NCBI GenBank assembly: GCA_023266195.1
Contig: JAHFRP010000001.1
Location: forward strand, 434,001 to 498,000
DNA length: 64,000 nucleotides
Source of the DNA: Sulfuricella sp.
GTDB taxonomy: Bacteria > Pseudomonadota > Gammaproteobacteria > Burkholderiales > Sulfuricellaceae
Direction of reading: 5' to 3'
Positions 26,809 through 37,400 of this stretch are shown here, piece by piece. The position numbers and the translations under genes were made by a program. The number at the start of each line of letters is the position of its first letter. Position 1 is the stretch's first letter. The notes under the pieces are model-generated. The model was not told the DNA's origin. It saw nothing but the letters and a program-made list of their open reading frames with translations, and did no database searches.

Positions 26809-26904
26809 TACTCCCTCCCCCTTGATGGGGGAGGGTTGGGGAGAGGGTGTTAAATCAATCTGTTACCCCTCTCCCCAGCCCTCTCCCGCAAGGGGAGAGG
26901 GAGT
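26809..26904. repeat. CCCTCTCCC-type palindrome array
   Basis: Two adjacent hairpins: CTCCCTCCCCC/GGGGGAGGG at 26811-26836 and CCCTCTCCC/GGGGAGAGGG at 26879-26902, with related single arms between. They occupy the whole gap between the hybrid regulator and the receiver-kinase gene. The same family recurs at about 30918, 33904, 34313 and 35643. Confidence 0.85.
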
Positions 26905-26908
26905 TAAT

Positions 26909-28084
26909 TCACGGCAAGGTGAAATAAAACGTCGCGCCCTTGCCCACTTCGCCTTCCGCCCACACCCGCCCGCCGTGCCTGGCGACGATGCGGCGCACGG
27001 TGGCGAGGCCGATGCCGTGGCCGGGGAACTCCGCGGCAGGGTGCAGGCGCTGGAACGCGCCGAACAGCATGGCCAGATGCTTCATGTCGAAACCCACGCC
27101 GTCGTCGCGCACGAAATAGGCCGTTTCTTCCGCGCATGGCAGGCGGCCGAACTCGATCACCGCCGTTTCCCGCCGCGCGGTGTATTTCCAGGCATTGTCG
27201 AAAAGATTGGTCAGCGCCACATGCAGCAAACCGGGATCGCCATGCGCCACCATCCCCGGCTCGATGACGAAGCGCGCCTGGCGTTGCGGCGCGGATTTTT
27301 GCAGGGCCTGGGCGATTTTTTCCGCCATGGCGGACAGATCGACCTCGGCCTCGCGTATCTCGCCACGGGTCAGGCGCGCCAGCCTGATCAGGTCGTCGAT
27401 CAGCCGGTCCATCTCGGCGGCGGAGTCTATGATCCGTTGCAGGTAATTCTGCCCGTTCGCGCCGGATGCGGCGCCGCCGTTGCTCATGACAATCCGCGCG
27501 AAGCCCTCGACCGAGCGCAGCGGCGCGCGCAGGTCGTGCGACACCGAATGGCCGAAGGCTTCCAGTTCCTCGTTGGCGGCCCGCAACTGGACATTGGCCC
27601 TTTTCAGCGCCGCCTCGGTCCGCTGGTGCGCCTCGATTTCGGCCTCCAGCCGCCGGTTGGTTCCGCTCAGGAGCGCCGCCTGGGCGGCGATCCGGTCGCA
27701 GTAATCCCTGAGGCGCAGCAGATTTCTCACCCGCGCCAGCAGATCGGCGCGGTCCACCGGCTTGGTGAGAAACTCCTCCGCCCCGCTTTCCAGCGCGCGC
27801 AATTTGGATTCGCGGTCGTCCAGGACAGTGAGCATGACCACCGGGATGGCGCGGGTCTCATCCCCCGCCTTCAGCCGCGCCACCACCTCGAAGCCGTCCA
27901 TGCCCGGCATCATGATGTCGAGCAGGATCAGGCCGGGCAGGTCGCGCGCCACCTCCGCCAGCGCCGCCTCGCCGTTCGCGGCGTAACGCACGGCGTAGCC
28001 TTCCGCTTCCAGCATCGCGGCGAGAACGTTGCTGCTGGCCTGGTCGTCGTCAACGATCAGGATAAACGAGGATGCATGAGACAT
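26909..28084 (-). CDS. Receiver-histidine kinase (REC-HisKA-HATPase)
   Basis: The protein has 391 residues from ATG 28084, chosen because GGAG lies 5 bases upstream; an in-frame ATG at 28114 has no such site. The N-terminal receiver (about 8-130) has ILIVDDDQASS, Asp in LILLDIMMPGMDG and Lys in FLTKPVDRADL. After a coiled coil, the kinase core has its phospho-acceptor His in FGHSVSHDLRAPLRSVEGF, the phytochrome-type kinase form. HATPase boxes are NLFDNAWKYT, DDGVGFDM and GHGIGLATVRRI. Starting with a receiver, it probably relays phosphate from another kinase of the island. Confidence 0.92.
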   Translation of the reverse strand: MSHASSFILIVDDDQASSNVLAAMLEAEGYAVRYAANGEAALAEVARDLPGLILLDIMMPGMDGFEVVARLKAGDETRAIPVVMLTVLDDRESKLRALESGAEEFLTKPVDRADLLARVRNLLRLRDYCDRIAAQAALLSGTNRRLEAEIEAHQRTEAALKRANVQLRAANEELEAFGHSVSHDLRAPLRSVEGFARIVMSNGGAASGANGQNYLQRIIDSAAEMDRLIDDLIRLARLTRGEIREAEVDLSAMAEKIAQALQKSAPQRQARFVIEPGMVAHGDPGLLHVALTNLFDNAWKYTARRETAVIEFGRLPCAEETAYFVRDDGVGFDMKHLAMLFGAFQRLHPAAEFPGHGIGLATVRRIVARHGGRVWAEGEVGKGATFYFTLP

Positions 28085-28112
28085 ATCAGCTCCAAATATC
28101 AAAATTGCCTGC

Positions 28113-28264
28113 ACGCGCCCGACTTATCGGGCGATCTCCGCAACCCTCATCGCGCAATAAATTGCGCTCCTACAACGGTGAAACATCCCCTCCCCGTAGG
28201 AGCCCAATTTATTGGGCGATGCTTTTCGCGCAGCGACCCTTCGCGCAGCAAGCTGCGCTCCTAC
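28113..28264. repeat. Cluster of four REP-like hairpins
   Basis: Alternating units: CCCGAC/CGGGCG (about 28113-28137), inverted GCGC-type ending CTAC (28150-28174), CCCAAT-type (28196-28222) and inverted GCGC-type (28227-28264). The head of the last unit (CTAC on plus, GTAG on minus) contains the TAG stop of the receiver gene to its right. Confidence 0.85.
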
Positions 28265-28650
28265 GGCATTCCCAGCCGGGCTGCCACCACCGCCACCAGA
28301 TCCTTGTAATGGATCGGCTTGGCGAGGTAGCCGTCGCAGCCGGCGGCGAGCATTTTCTCCTCGTCGCCCTTCATGGCGAAAGCGGTCATGGCGATGACCG
28401 GAATGGCGCGGGTGACAGGGTCGGCCTTGAGTATCCGGGTGGCTTCCAGCCCGCTCATGCCGGGCAACTGGATGTCCATCATGATCAGGCCGGGCACATC
28501 GGCGCGCGCCAGCGCGATGCCGTCCGCGGCGTTGGCCGCCTGGAGCACCGCGTAGCCGGCTTTTTCCAGGATCAGCGTGGCCAGCGCCATGTTGGCCGGT
28601 GTATCCTCGACAACCAGGATGGTTGCCTTGATGGTTGGTTTATTTTTCAT
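28261..28650 (-). CDS. Single-domain response regulator (receiver)
   Basis: A 129-residue receiver: ILVVEDTPANMAL, phospho-acceptor Asp in LIMMDIQLPGMSG, Thr in VIAMTAFAMKGDEEKML and Lys in YLAKPIHYKDL. The sequence is of the type usually found at the C-terminus of hybrid kinases (DivK-like). No output domain is present. The stop codon TAG is the head of a REP-like repeat. It lies between two kinase genes and may shuttle phosphate between them. Confidence 0.9.
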   Translation of the reverse strand: MKNKPTIKATILVVEDTPANMALATLILEKAGYAVLQAANAADGIALARADVPGLIMMDIQLPGMSGLEATRILKADPVTRAIPVIAMTAFAMKGDEEKMLAAGCDGYLAKPIHYKDLVAVVAARLGMP

Positions 28651-28685
28651 CGTTAAAACCTCGAATTGTCCGGTTATGCCCCCCC

Positions 28686-28736
28686 GTAGGAGCCCGATTT
28701 ATCGGGTGATTGCCTTTCGCGCAGCAAGCTGCGCTC

Positions 28737-28740
<4 letters not shown>
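28686..28740. repeat. REP-like hairpin pair
   Basis: A direct CCCGAT-type unit (GTAG at 28686) and an inverted GCGC-type unit ending CTAC at 28740. The inverted head supplies the TAG stop (28737-28739) of the hybrid kinase gene. Confidence 0.85.
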
Positions 28741-30890
<2,150 letters not shown>

Positions 30891-30917
30891 GATGGCTCCT
30901 TCGTTAACTGGCGGGTT

Positions 30918-31090
30918 TCCCCCTCTCCCCTCGCGGCTAGCGTATGCACACAAGTCGGCGCCCATTGATTTGCCCCCCTCCCCCCTCGCGGGGGAGGGGT
31001 CGGAGGAGAGGGATAGCAGCGGAAGATCAAAGGCTTACCCCTCTCCCTAGCCCTCTCCCGCAAGGGGAGAGGGAACTTGTGTGCATACGC
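30918..31090. repeat. CCCTCTCCC palindromes framed by a 16-base inverted repeat
   Basis: The gap between the cheB-like gene and the hybrid kinase contains CCCTC/GAGGG hairpins at about 30973-31000 and 31038-31074. The sequence GCGTATGCACACAAGT at 30940-30955 is repeated exactly inverted at 31075-31090. This looks like a small transposable-element-like unit with terminal inverted repeats. Confidence 0.75.
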
Positions 31091-31113
31091 CGAGACGCTG
31101 TGGGTAATGCTGT

Positions 31114-31677
31114 TCATTTCAAACTCAACGCCACCAGATAGGGCCCGATCTCTTCCAGTTTGAGCAAGGTGGAATTCGCGGTGACCGAGATGGCCGCTAC
31201 GGGCATGCCTTGCTCCTGCGCGCTGACGGGCGACTCGACCAGCGTCAGACCGCCGCTGCGCTGGATCGCCGCCAGGCCGAGCGCGCCGTCTTTGCCGGTG
31301 CCGGTGAGCACTACGCCGATGGTTTGCTTGCCATAGCGTTCCGCCGCCGTCTCGAACAGCACGTCGATGGAGGGGCGCGCGTGGTTCACCGCGTCCTCGG
31401 TGGACAGGGCGAAATGGTCGCCGTCCACCAGCAGGTGGTAGTTGGCCTCGGCCAGATATACTGTGCCGGGGGCAAGCGGTGTCTTGTCCTCGGCCGTGCG
31501 CACCGGCAAGGCGCACGATTCCTGCAGGACGAATTGCAACTGGTCGCCGGCGTCCGGGTTGCGGTGCTGCACCACGGCCAGCGGCAGGCGGAAATCCACC
31601 GGCAGCGCGGACAAGATCGTCCGCAGGGCGTGCAGGCCGCCCAGGGATGCGCCGATGACGATGAGCTTGTATTTCAC
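31114..31677 (-). CDS. Stand-alone CheB-type methylesterase domain
   Basis: A 187-residue CheB catalytic domain without the usual receiver domain. The active-site triad can be placed: Ser in IGASLGGLHAL (about 11), His in VVQHRNPDAG and Asp in LTGTGKDGALGL. Classical CheB removes methyl groups or deamidates chemoreceptors. No chemoreceptor, CheA or CheW is encoded in this window, so its target is probably a sensor kinase of the island; this is inference. It lies next to the cheR-like gene, with 291 bases of repeats between them. Confidence 0.9.
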   Translation of the reverse strand: MKYKLIVIGASLGGLHALRTILSALPVDFRLPLAVVQHRNPDAGDQLQFVLQESCALPVRTAEDKTPLAPGTVYLAEANYHLLVDGDHFALSTEDAVNHARPSIDVLFETAAERYGKQTIGVVLTGTGKDGALGLAAIQRSGGLTLVESPVSAQEQGMPVAAISVTANSTLLKLEEIGPYLVALSLK

Positions 31678-31717
31678 GGTTTGGCTATTTCAAGGTGAAA
31701 TTCGTGAGGCATTATCC

Positions 31718-31966
31718 CGCAGGAGCCCAATTTAACCAGCCACTTACCCATCGTTTTTATTGATGGGTTAGTGGATTGGCCATGCAAAGCCATCGGGCGA
31801 TTGTTTCCTTCGCGCAATAAATTGCGCTCCTACAACGGTGAAATATCCTCTCCCTGTAGGAGCCCAATTTATTGGGCGATGCCTTTCGCGCAGCACCCGC
31901 AAGGGGTGCGCCGGCGGGTGCCCCGCCGCTGCGCAGCGACCCTTCCGCGGCAAGCCGCGCCCCTAC
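31718..31966. repeat. REP-like cluster including long palindrome copy 4
   Basis: It fills the gap between the cheB- and cheR-like genes. Units are the long palindrome (31718-31803, degenerate GCAGG head), an inverted GCGC-type unit ending CTAC at 31833, a CCCAAT-type unit from 31856, and the compound unit (about 31890-31966) ending CGCGCCCCTAC, three bases before the cheR stop codon. Confidence 0.85.
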
Positions 31967-31968
31967 AT

Positions 31969-32823
31969 TTATTTTACTTTCCGATAAATCTTCTCCGCCC
32001 GGTCCGCCACTTCGTAGCATTTCTCGTGCGGCGTGAATTGCAGCGACTCGCCGTGCCCCAGGCAGAGCATGCCGCCCATCGCCAGGCTGTCGTAGATCAG
32101 CCGGTGCACGCGTTCCTGCAACGGACGCCCGAAATAGATCATGACATTGCGGCAGAGGATCATCTGGAACTCGTTGAACGAGCCGTCGGTAACCAGGTTG
32201 TGCCCGGCCCACACGATGTTGCCGCGCAGGAAGTCGCGCAGGATTGCGCTGTCGTGCTTGGCTGTGTAGTAGCGCGAGAATTCCTCCCCGCCGCCGGTTT
32301 TCTGGTAGTTCGCGGTGTATTCCCGCATGTGATTGAGTGGGAAGATCCCTTCCCTGGCCCGCTCCAGCGCGCGCTGGTTGAGGTCGGTGGCATAAAGCTG
32401 CGATTTCTCCAGCAGTCCTTCTTCATGCAGCAGGATGGCCATGGAGTAAACTTCCTCGCCGGTGGAGCAGCCGGCATGCCAGACGCGCACATGCGGCAGC
32501 GCGCGCAGGTCCGGCACCACCTTGTTGCGCAGCACCTTGTAGAACAGCGGGTCGCGGAACATGGCGGTGACGTCCACCGAGACGATGTCGAGGAAACGCG
32601 CCATGGCTTCCGCATCGTGCAGCACATGCTCCTGGAAGGCGGAAATCGTCTGCACGCCTTCCGCCTGCATGGCATGGCGTACGCGGCGCTTGAGCGAGGC
32701 GGCGGCGTAGCCCCGAAAGTCGTAGCCGTAGCGCTGGAACATGGCCTCCGTCAACAGCGGCATCTCGATGGCTTCGATGTCCTCGTGGTTGCGCGACTGG
32801 TTTTTTTCGGCGGCGGTTGTCAT
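31969..32823 (-). CDS. CheR-type protein methyltransferase
   Basis: The protein has 284 residues from ATG 32823. The N-terminal helical domain contains YGYDFRGYAAASLKRRVRHAM. The SAM-binding domain has VRVWHAGCSTGEEVYSMAILL (motif I) and, further on, ILCRNVMIYFGRPLQERV. CheR methylates glutamates of chemoreceptors. With the CheB-like gene next door and no receptor gene, the pair probably adjusts a cytoplasmic sensor such as the poly-HAMP kinase; this is inference. The start is weakly supported (AAGG 4 bases upstream), and the upstream region is shared with the divergent toxin-antitoxin genes. Confidence 0.92.
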   Translation of the reverse strand: MTTAAEKNQSRNHEDIEAIEMPLLTEAMFQRYGYDFRGYAAASLKRRVRHAMQAEGVQTISAFQEHVLHDAEAMARFLDIVSVDVTAMFRDPLFYKVLRNKVVPDLRALPHVRVWHAGCSTGEEVYSMAILLHEEGLLEKSQLYATDLNQRALERAREGIFPLNHMREYTANYQKTGGGEEFSRYYTAKHDSAILRDFLRGNIVWAGHNLVTDGSFNEFQMILCRNVMIYFGRPLQERVHRLIYDSLAMGGMLCLGHGESLQFTPHEKCYEVADRAEKIYRKVK

Positions 32824-32895
32824 GGCCTTGACAGCCGGTTGTGCGGTATATATCGTATGGATACCGATTTGATACCATTTTTGCGGAGTGTTGCC

Positions 32896-33156
32896 ATGCC
32901 TGCCGACATGCTGATCAAGCAGATGCCCGACGAACTCAAGGTCTGGATCGCCGATGAGGCGCGGCGCCACCATCGTTCGATGAACAAGGAGGCCGTCGCG
33001 CTGCTGGAAATGGCCCGCGCGCAACGTTCGGGCCGACCACGCGCCGATGGGCGCGACATCGAGGCGACGCTGGCGCGCTTCCGCGCGCTGCCCGACCTCG
33101 ACCGCCGCACGGCGGACGAAATCCTCGGATACGATGCCGCCGGGCTGCCGGCGTGA
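32896..33156 (+). CDS. FitA-like ribbon-helix-helix antitoxin
   Basis: An 86-residue protein starting at ATG 32896, with GGAG 8 bases upstream. The N-terminal IKQMPDELKVWIADEARRHHRSMNKEAVALLEMA is a ribbon-helix-helix DNA-binding domain of the FitA/VapB type; the C-terminal half would block the toxin. Its TGA overlaps the GTG of the toxin gene (GTGA). GGTAT and GATACC repeats lie in the 40 bases before the start and could be the operator. The module is the only plus-strand unit in the signalling island, suggesting later insertion. Confidence 0.85.
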   Translation: MPADMLIKQMPDELKVWIADEARRHHRSMNKEAVALLEMARAQRSGRPRADGRDIEATLARFRALPDLDRRTADEILGYDAAGLPA

Positions 33157-33611
33157 AACGGCTCGCCGTCGGCGTTCTCGACACCTCGGCGCTGCACGCC
33201 GCGCTCAACGGCGAAGCATCCGCGCCGGCTTTCCTGGAGGCCTTCACCCGCTGCGACCGCCTGGTCATCGGCGATGCCACGTTGTCCGAATTGTTCATCG
33301 TCGTGCGTGCCAGAAAGGGCGCGGCCGGTGTTGCGCTGCTGGATGAGTTCCTCGGCACGCTGGGCGTGTCGGCCTGTCCGACCGATGTGCGGCAGATGGC
33401 GCTTTTCCGGCGCGGCTTCGAGCGCTATGGCAAGGGCATCCATCCGGCCGGGCTGAATTTCGGCGATTTGTTCTCCTACGCACTGGCCGTCACGCTGGAT
33501 GCGCCGCTGTTCTTCCAGGGACGCGATTTCACCCGGACGGATGTCGCCAATGCGATGAGCGTGCTCGGCTATGCGCACTCGGACGCGGGGGAGCCGCTGC
33601 CGCGGCAGTAG
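33153..33611 (+). CDS. FitB/VapC-like PIN-domain toxin
   Basis: The 152-residue PIN-domain protein is a predicted Mg-dependent RNase, the toxin of the pair. The acidic residues are Asp in VLDTSALHAAL, Glu in DATLSELFIV and Asp in LNFGDLFSYALA, with a final acidic position in FFQGRDFTRTDV. It starts at GTG, overlapping the antitoxin stop. All expected catalytic positions are present, so the toxin should be functional. VapC/FitB toxins typically cut tRNA or rRNA; the target here is unknown. Confidence 0.88.
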   Translation: MKRLAVGVLDTSALHAALNGEASAPAFLEAFTRCDRLVIGDATLSELFIVVRARKGAAGVALLDEFLGTLGVSACPTDVRQMALFRRGFERYGKGIHPAGLNFGDLFSYALAVTLDAPLFFQGRDFTRTDVANAMSVLGYAHSDAGEPLPRQ

Positions 33612-33640
33612 TGCTTTATTCTTTCCGCTCGTCATGATTT

Positions 33641-33898
33641 TCAATCCCAAGGCAATGCCGGCAGCTTGTCCAGGCTGGCGATATAGCGCGCCTCGTCGAA
33701 GCATCGTTCCGAGCCGAGCACCTCGAACATCTCGCGCGACAGCGCGCAACCCAGCAAGGTGAACGCTTCTTCGCTGGTATAGCCTGACCCGATCAGGCGC
33801 TCGACGGTTTGCCTGACTTGCGGCGGCGAGTTTTCGCGATATTGGGTGTCGATGATTTCGCTGATCGCCTGGTTGACGAATTCGGTGTCGGTGGTCAT
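33641..33898 (-). CDS. Small hypothetical protein downstream of the DUF559 ORF
   Basis: An 85-residue ORF from ATG 33898, starting MTTDTEFVNQAISEIIDTQ. It is acidic and probably helical, ending DKLPALPWD. A purine-rich site (GAGGGA) about 9 bases upstream comes from the CCCTCTCCC repeat. The same frame continues upstream through that repeat into the DUF559 ORF, so it could also be made as the C-terminal part of a fusion. The pattern of short helices (PPQVRQTVERLIGSGYTSEEAF) looks like a real protein family, but I do not recognise a function. Confidence 0.6.
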   Translation of the reverse strand: MTTDTEFVNQAISEIIDTQYRENSPPQVRQTVERLIGSGYTSEEAFTLLGCALSREMFEVLGSERCFDEARYIASLDKLPALPWD

Positions 33899-34309
33899 GG
33901 TTGTTTTTCCCTCTCCCTCGGCCCCTCTCCCGCAAGGGGAGAGGGGTGACCGGATGGCTCCCTCTCCGCAAGGGGGGGGAGGGGGTTCCGCCGCAGCCAT
34001 CACCGCTTCCAGTACGGCTTCGGTGTTATTCAAAATCTCATTGTTCCAGAATCGCATTACCCGGAATCCCTGTGAGATTAGCCACGCATCGCGTCTTGCG
34101 TCCGTAGGCGATTCATTGTGTTGCCCACCATCCGCCTCAATCACGAGGCGCGCGCCAAAATGAACGAAATCCACCACATACGGGCCTATCGGCTGCTGCC
34201 GCCTGAACTTCGCTCCGCCCAGTCGATGCCCGCGCAAATGCCGCCACAGCAGGTTCTCGGCTTCGGTCATGTTCTGTCGCAGGGTTTTGACGAATTCGTG
34301 TTTGTTCAT
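33641..34309 (-). CDS. DUF559 (Vsr/PD-(D/E)XK-like) nuclease-type ORF reading through into the next gene
   Basis: From ATG 34309 the frame encodes a DUF559 domain (PF04480) of about 110 residues: MTEAENLLWRHLRGHRLGGA, PYVVDFVHFGARLVIEADGG and FRVMRFWNNEIL. The Asp and the Glu-x-Asp-Gly are the conserved positions of this Vsr-like endonuclease fold. No stop follows. The frame crosses a CCCTCTCCC palindrome (encoding [21 protein letters not shown]) and enters the small ORF at 33898, 222 codons in all. Palindromes of the same family lie on both sides (33904-33990, 34313-34421), and the upstream one gives the GAGGGGG ribosome site. It could be a mobile nuclease gene that carries its own palindromes; this is inference. 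Confidence 0.75.
   Translation of the reverse strand: MNKHEFVKTLRQNMTEAENLLWRHLRGHRLGGAKFRRQQPIGPYVVDFVHFGARLVIEADGGQHNESPTDARRDAWLISQGFRVMRFWNNEILNNTEAVLEAVMAAAEPPPPPCGEGAIRSPLSPCGRGAEGEGKTTMTTDTEFVNQAISEIIDTQYRENSPPQVRQTVERLIGSGYTSEEAFTLLGCALSREMFEVLGSERCFDEARYIASLDKLPALPWD
33904..33990. repeat. CCCTCTCCC-type palindromes, 3' side of the DUF559 domain
   Basis: Hairpins CCCCTCTCCC/GGGGAGAGGGG (33923-33948) and CCCTCTCC/GGGGGGAGGG (about 33959-33984). They are read through by the DUF559 frame without a stop codon. Confidence 0.85.
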
Positions 34310-34312
34310 TGT

Positions 34313-34421
34313 TTCCCCCTCTCCCCAACCCCTCTCCCGCAGGGGGAGAGGGGCTATGTCAATCCCGTTCCCAGCCTTGCTCCCCTCTCCCCTCGCGGGA
34401 GAGGGGCTGGAGGAGAGGGTT
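34313..34421. repeat. CCCTCTCCC-type palindromes, 5' side of the DUF559 ORF
   Basis: Two hairpins are separated by about 30 bases: CCCCTCTCCC/GGGGGAGAGGGG near 34329-34353 and CCCCTCTCCC/GGGAGAGGGG near 34382-34407. The array ends 2 bases before the stop codon of the giant kinase gene and begins 4 bases before the DUF559 start. Confidence 0.85.
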
Positions 34422-34422
34422 A

Positions 34423-37400
34423 TTAGCGGTACAGCCACACCCGCATCAGCGACAGCAACTGGTCCACGTCCACCGGTTTGGAAACGTAGTCGGATGCGCC
34501 GGCCTCGATGCATTTCTCGCGGTCGCCCTTCATCGCCTTGGCGGTGAGGGCGATCATCGGCAGCGATTCGAATTTCTTCATTTTGCGGATCAGCTGCATG
34601 GTTTCGAAGCCGTCCATTTCCGGCATCATGATGTCCATCAGGACGATGTCCACGTCGGGATTCTTCTTCAGCACCTCGATCGCGTTCTTGCCGTTCTCGG
34701 CGGACAGCACGCCCATCTTGTTGCGTTCCAGCGCGGCGGTGAGGGCGAAGATGTTGCGCACGTCGTCGTCCACCACCAGCACTTTCTTGCCGTCCAGGCT
34801 GTCGCCGCCGGTGTAGAGCTTTTCCAGCATCCGGCGCCGGTCTTCGGGCAGCCGGGATACCACGCGGTGCAGAAACAACGCCGTTTCGTCGAGCAGGCGC
34901 TCGGGCGTGGTCACTTCCTTGACAATGCCTTTCAGGGCGAGCGCCTTGAGCCGTTCCTGATCCTTCTTCGGCAATTCGGTCGCGCCATAGACGAGCACCG
35001 GCACGTCCCGGGTCAGGTCGTTGTCCTGCATGGCCTGGAGCAGGTCGGCGCCGGGCATGTCGGGCAGGTTGAGGTCGATCACCATGCAGTCGTAGCGTTT
35101 GCGCTTCAGTGCCGAGAGCGCTTCCTTGCCGGTCGTCACCGCCTTGACGCGCACGTCGCCGTTGCCGATGAGTGCGACGATATTTTTGCGGTGTTCCTCG
35201 TCGCCGTCGGCGACGAGCAAATCCTTCATTTCCAGATCGGCGAATTTGCGCACGTCGGTGAGCGCCTTCTGAATGGATTCGGCGGTGACCGGCTTGACCA
35301 GGTATTCGAAAGCGCCAAAACGCAAGCCGCGCGCCCGGTTGTCCTCGACGCTGATGATGTCGACCGGAATGTGGCGGGTGTGGGTGTTGCGCTTTAGCGC
35401 CTCCAGCACTACCCAGCCATCCATGTCGGGCAGATGGAGGTCGAGCGTGATGGCGGTGGGCACGAATTCCGTGGCCAGCTTGAGGGCTTCTCCGCCGCGC
35501 GTGGCGACGAGGCCCTTGAAACCCTTCTCGTGCGCCGTGTGCAGCAGGATTTCGGCGAAACGCATGTCGTCTTCGATGATGAGCAGGCTGTGGTCGCCCG
35601 GCTTGATCCCGGCGCGGTCGTCGAGAAGATACACGGAATCACCCCCCTCTCCCCCACCCCTCTCCCGCGAGGGGAGAGGGGCTTTTTCCGCGTTCTCGCG
35701 CAGGGTGGCGTTTCCTCCCCTGTTCTCGCGCGGAGTGGCATTTTCTCCCCTCTCTCCTTGCGGGAGAGGGGCCGGGGGAGAGGGGTAAGCGCCGGAGGTG
35801 TCGCTCCTCCCGCCCGGTCCACCGCGCGGGGCGTTCTGGCCGCCGCTTCCCTGTTCCATGGCGTGTAGCGGCACGTAGAAGGCGAACACGCTGCCTTTGC
35901 CCGGCTCGCTGGAGACCAGCCGCAGCTCGCCGCCCAGCAGCCGTGCGATCTCCCGCGAAATCGACAGGCCGAGGCCGGTGCCGCCGTATTTGCGTGCCGT
36001 GCCGGTGTCCGCCTGCTGGAAGGCCTCGAAGATGATTTTCTGTTTGTCGACCGGCACGCCGATACCGGAATCGCTGACGTAAAAGCCGATCACCTGGCCG
36101 GCGCGGCTAAGCACCGGGTGGTCGATGCTCCAGCCCGAGGTTGCCGGCTCGACGCGTACCGTGACACGGCCTTTTTCGGTGAACTTGAAGGCATTGGAAA
36201 GCAGGTTTTTGATGACCTGCTGCAGACGCTTCTCGTCGGTGTACATGCTGTCCGGCAGGCTGGGCGCCAGTTCGACGCCGAAGGAGAGGTTGCGATTCTC
36301 GGCGACGTGGCGGAAGTTGCGCTCGACCTGCTCCTTGATGCCGGTGAAGGTGGCGTCTGCCAGGTCCAGCGTCACGGTGCCGGACTCGATCTTGGACAGG
36401 TCGAGGATTTCGTTGATCAGCGCCAGCAGATCCTTGCCCGAGCCCTGGATGGTGCGGGCGTAATCGACCTGCTTGGGATCGAGGTTGCCCTGCGGGTTTT
36501 CGGCGAGCTGCTGCGCCAGGATCAGCAGGCTGTTGAGCGGCGTGCGCAACTCGTGCGACATGTTGGAGAGGAACTCCGACTTGTACTTGGAAGTGAGGGA
36601 AAGCTGCTCGGCCTTTTCTTCCAGCGAGGTCTTGGCGACCTCGACCTCGCGGTTCTTGCGCTCGACTTCGGCTTTCTGCTCTTCCAGCAGGCGCGCCTTG
36701 TCCTCCAGTTCGTCGTTGGTCTGGCGCAGTTCCTCCTGCTGGCTTTGCAGCTCCTGCGCGAGCGACTGCGACTGCTTGAGCAGGTCCTCGGTGCGCATGT
36801 TGGCCTCGATGGTGTTGAGCACGATGCCGATGGACTCGGAGAGCTGGTCGAGGAAAGTCTGGTGGATGGCGGAGAACAGGGTGAACGAGGCGATCTCGAC
36901 CACGGCCTTGACCTTGTTCTCGAAGATGATCGGCAGCACCACGATGTTCTGCGGCTTGGCCTCGCCCAGCCCCGAAGTGACCTCGATGTAGTCGGCCGGC
37001 ACGCTGGTGAGCAGGATGCGCTGCTTTTCGTAGGCGCACTGGCCGACCAGGCCCTCGCCGAGCTTCCATTCGTTGGAAAGGTTCTTGCGCTCCTTGAAGG
37101 CGTAGGCGGAGAGCAGCTTGAGGCGCGGGTTTTCCGGCGTGGTTTCATCCATCATGTAGAACACGCCGTGCTGGCCGTTGATGAGCGGGGCGAGTTCCGA
37201 CAGCACCATCTTCGACACCGCGGTGAGGTCGCGCTGTCCTTGCAGCAGACGGGTGAACTTGGCGAGGTTGGTCTTGAGCCAGTCCTGTTCGGAGTTCTGC
37301 CGCGTGGTCTCGCGCAGGTTGCGGATCATCTCGTTGACGTTGTCCTTGAGGTCCGCCACCTCGCCCTTGGCCTCGACCTGGACGCTGCGGGTGAGGTCGC

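Noticed and set aside
23773..26853. Open frame of 1,026 codons on the plus strand
   Set aside because: Antisense of the REC-PAS-PAS-GGDEF-EAL-REC gene, starting in a REP repeat; no motif, high-GC third-position effect.
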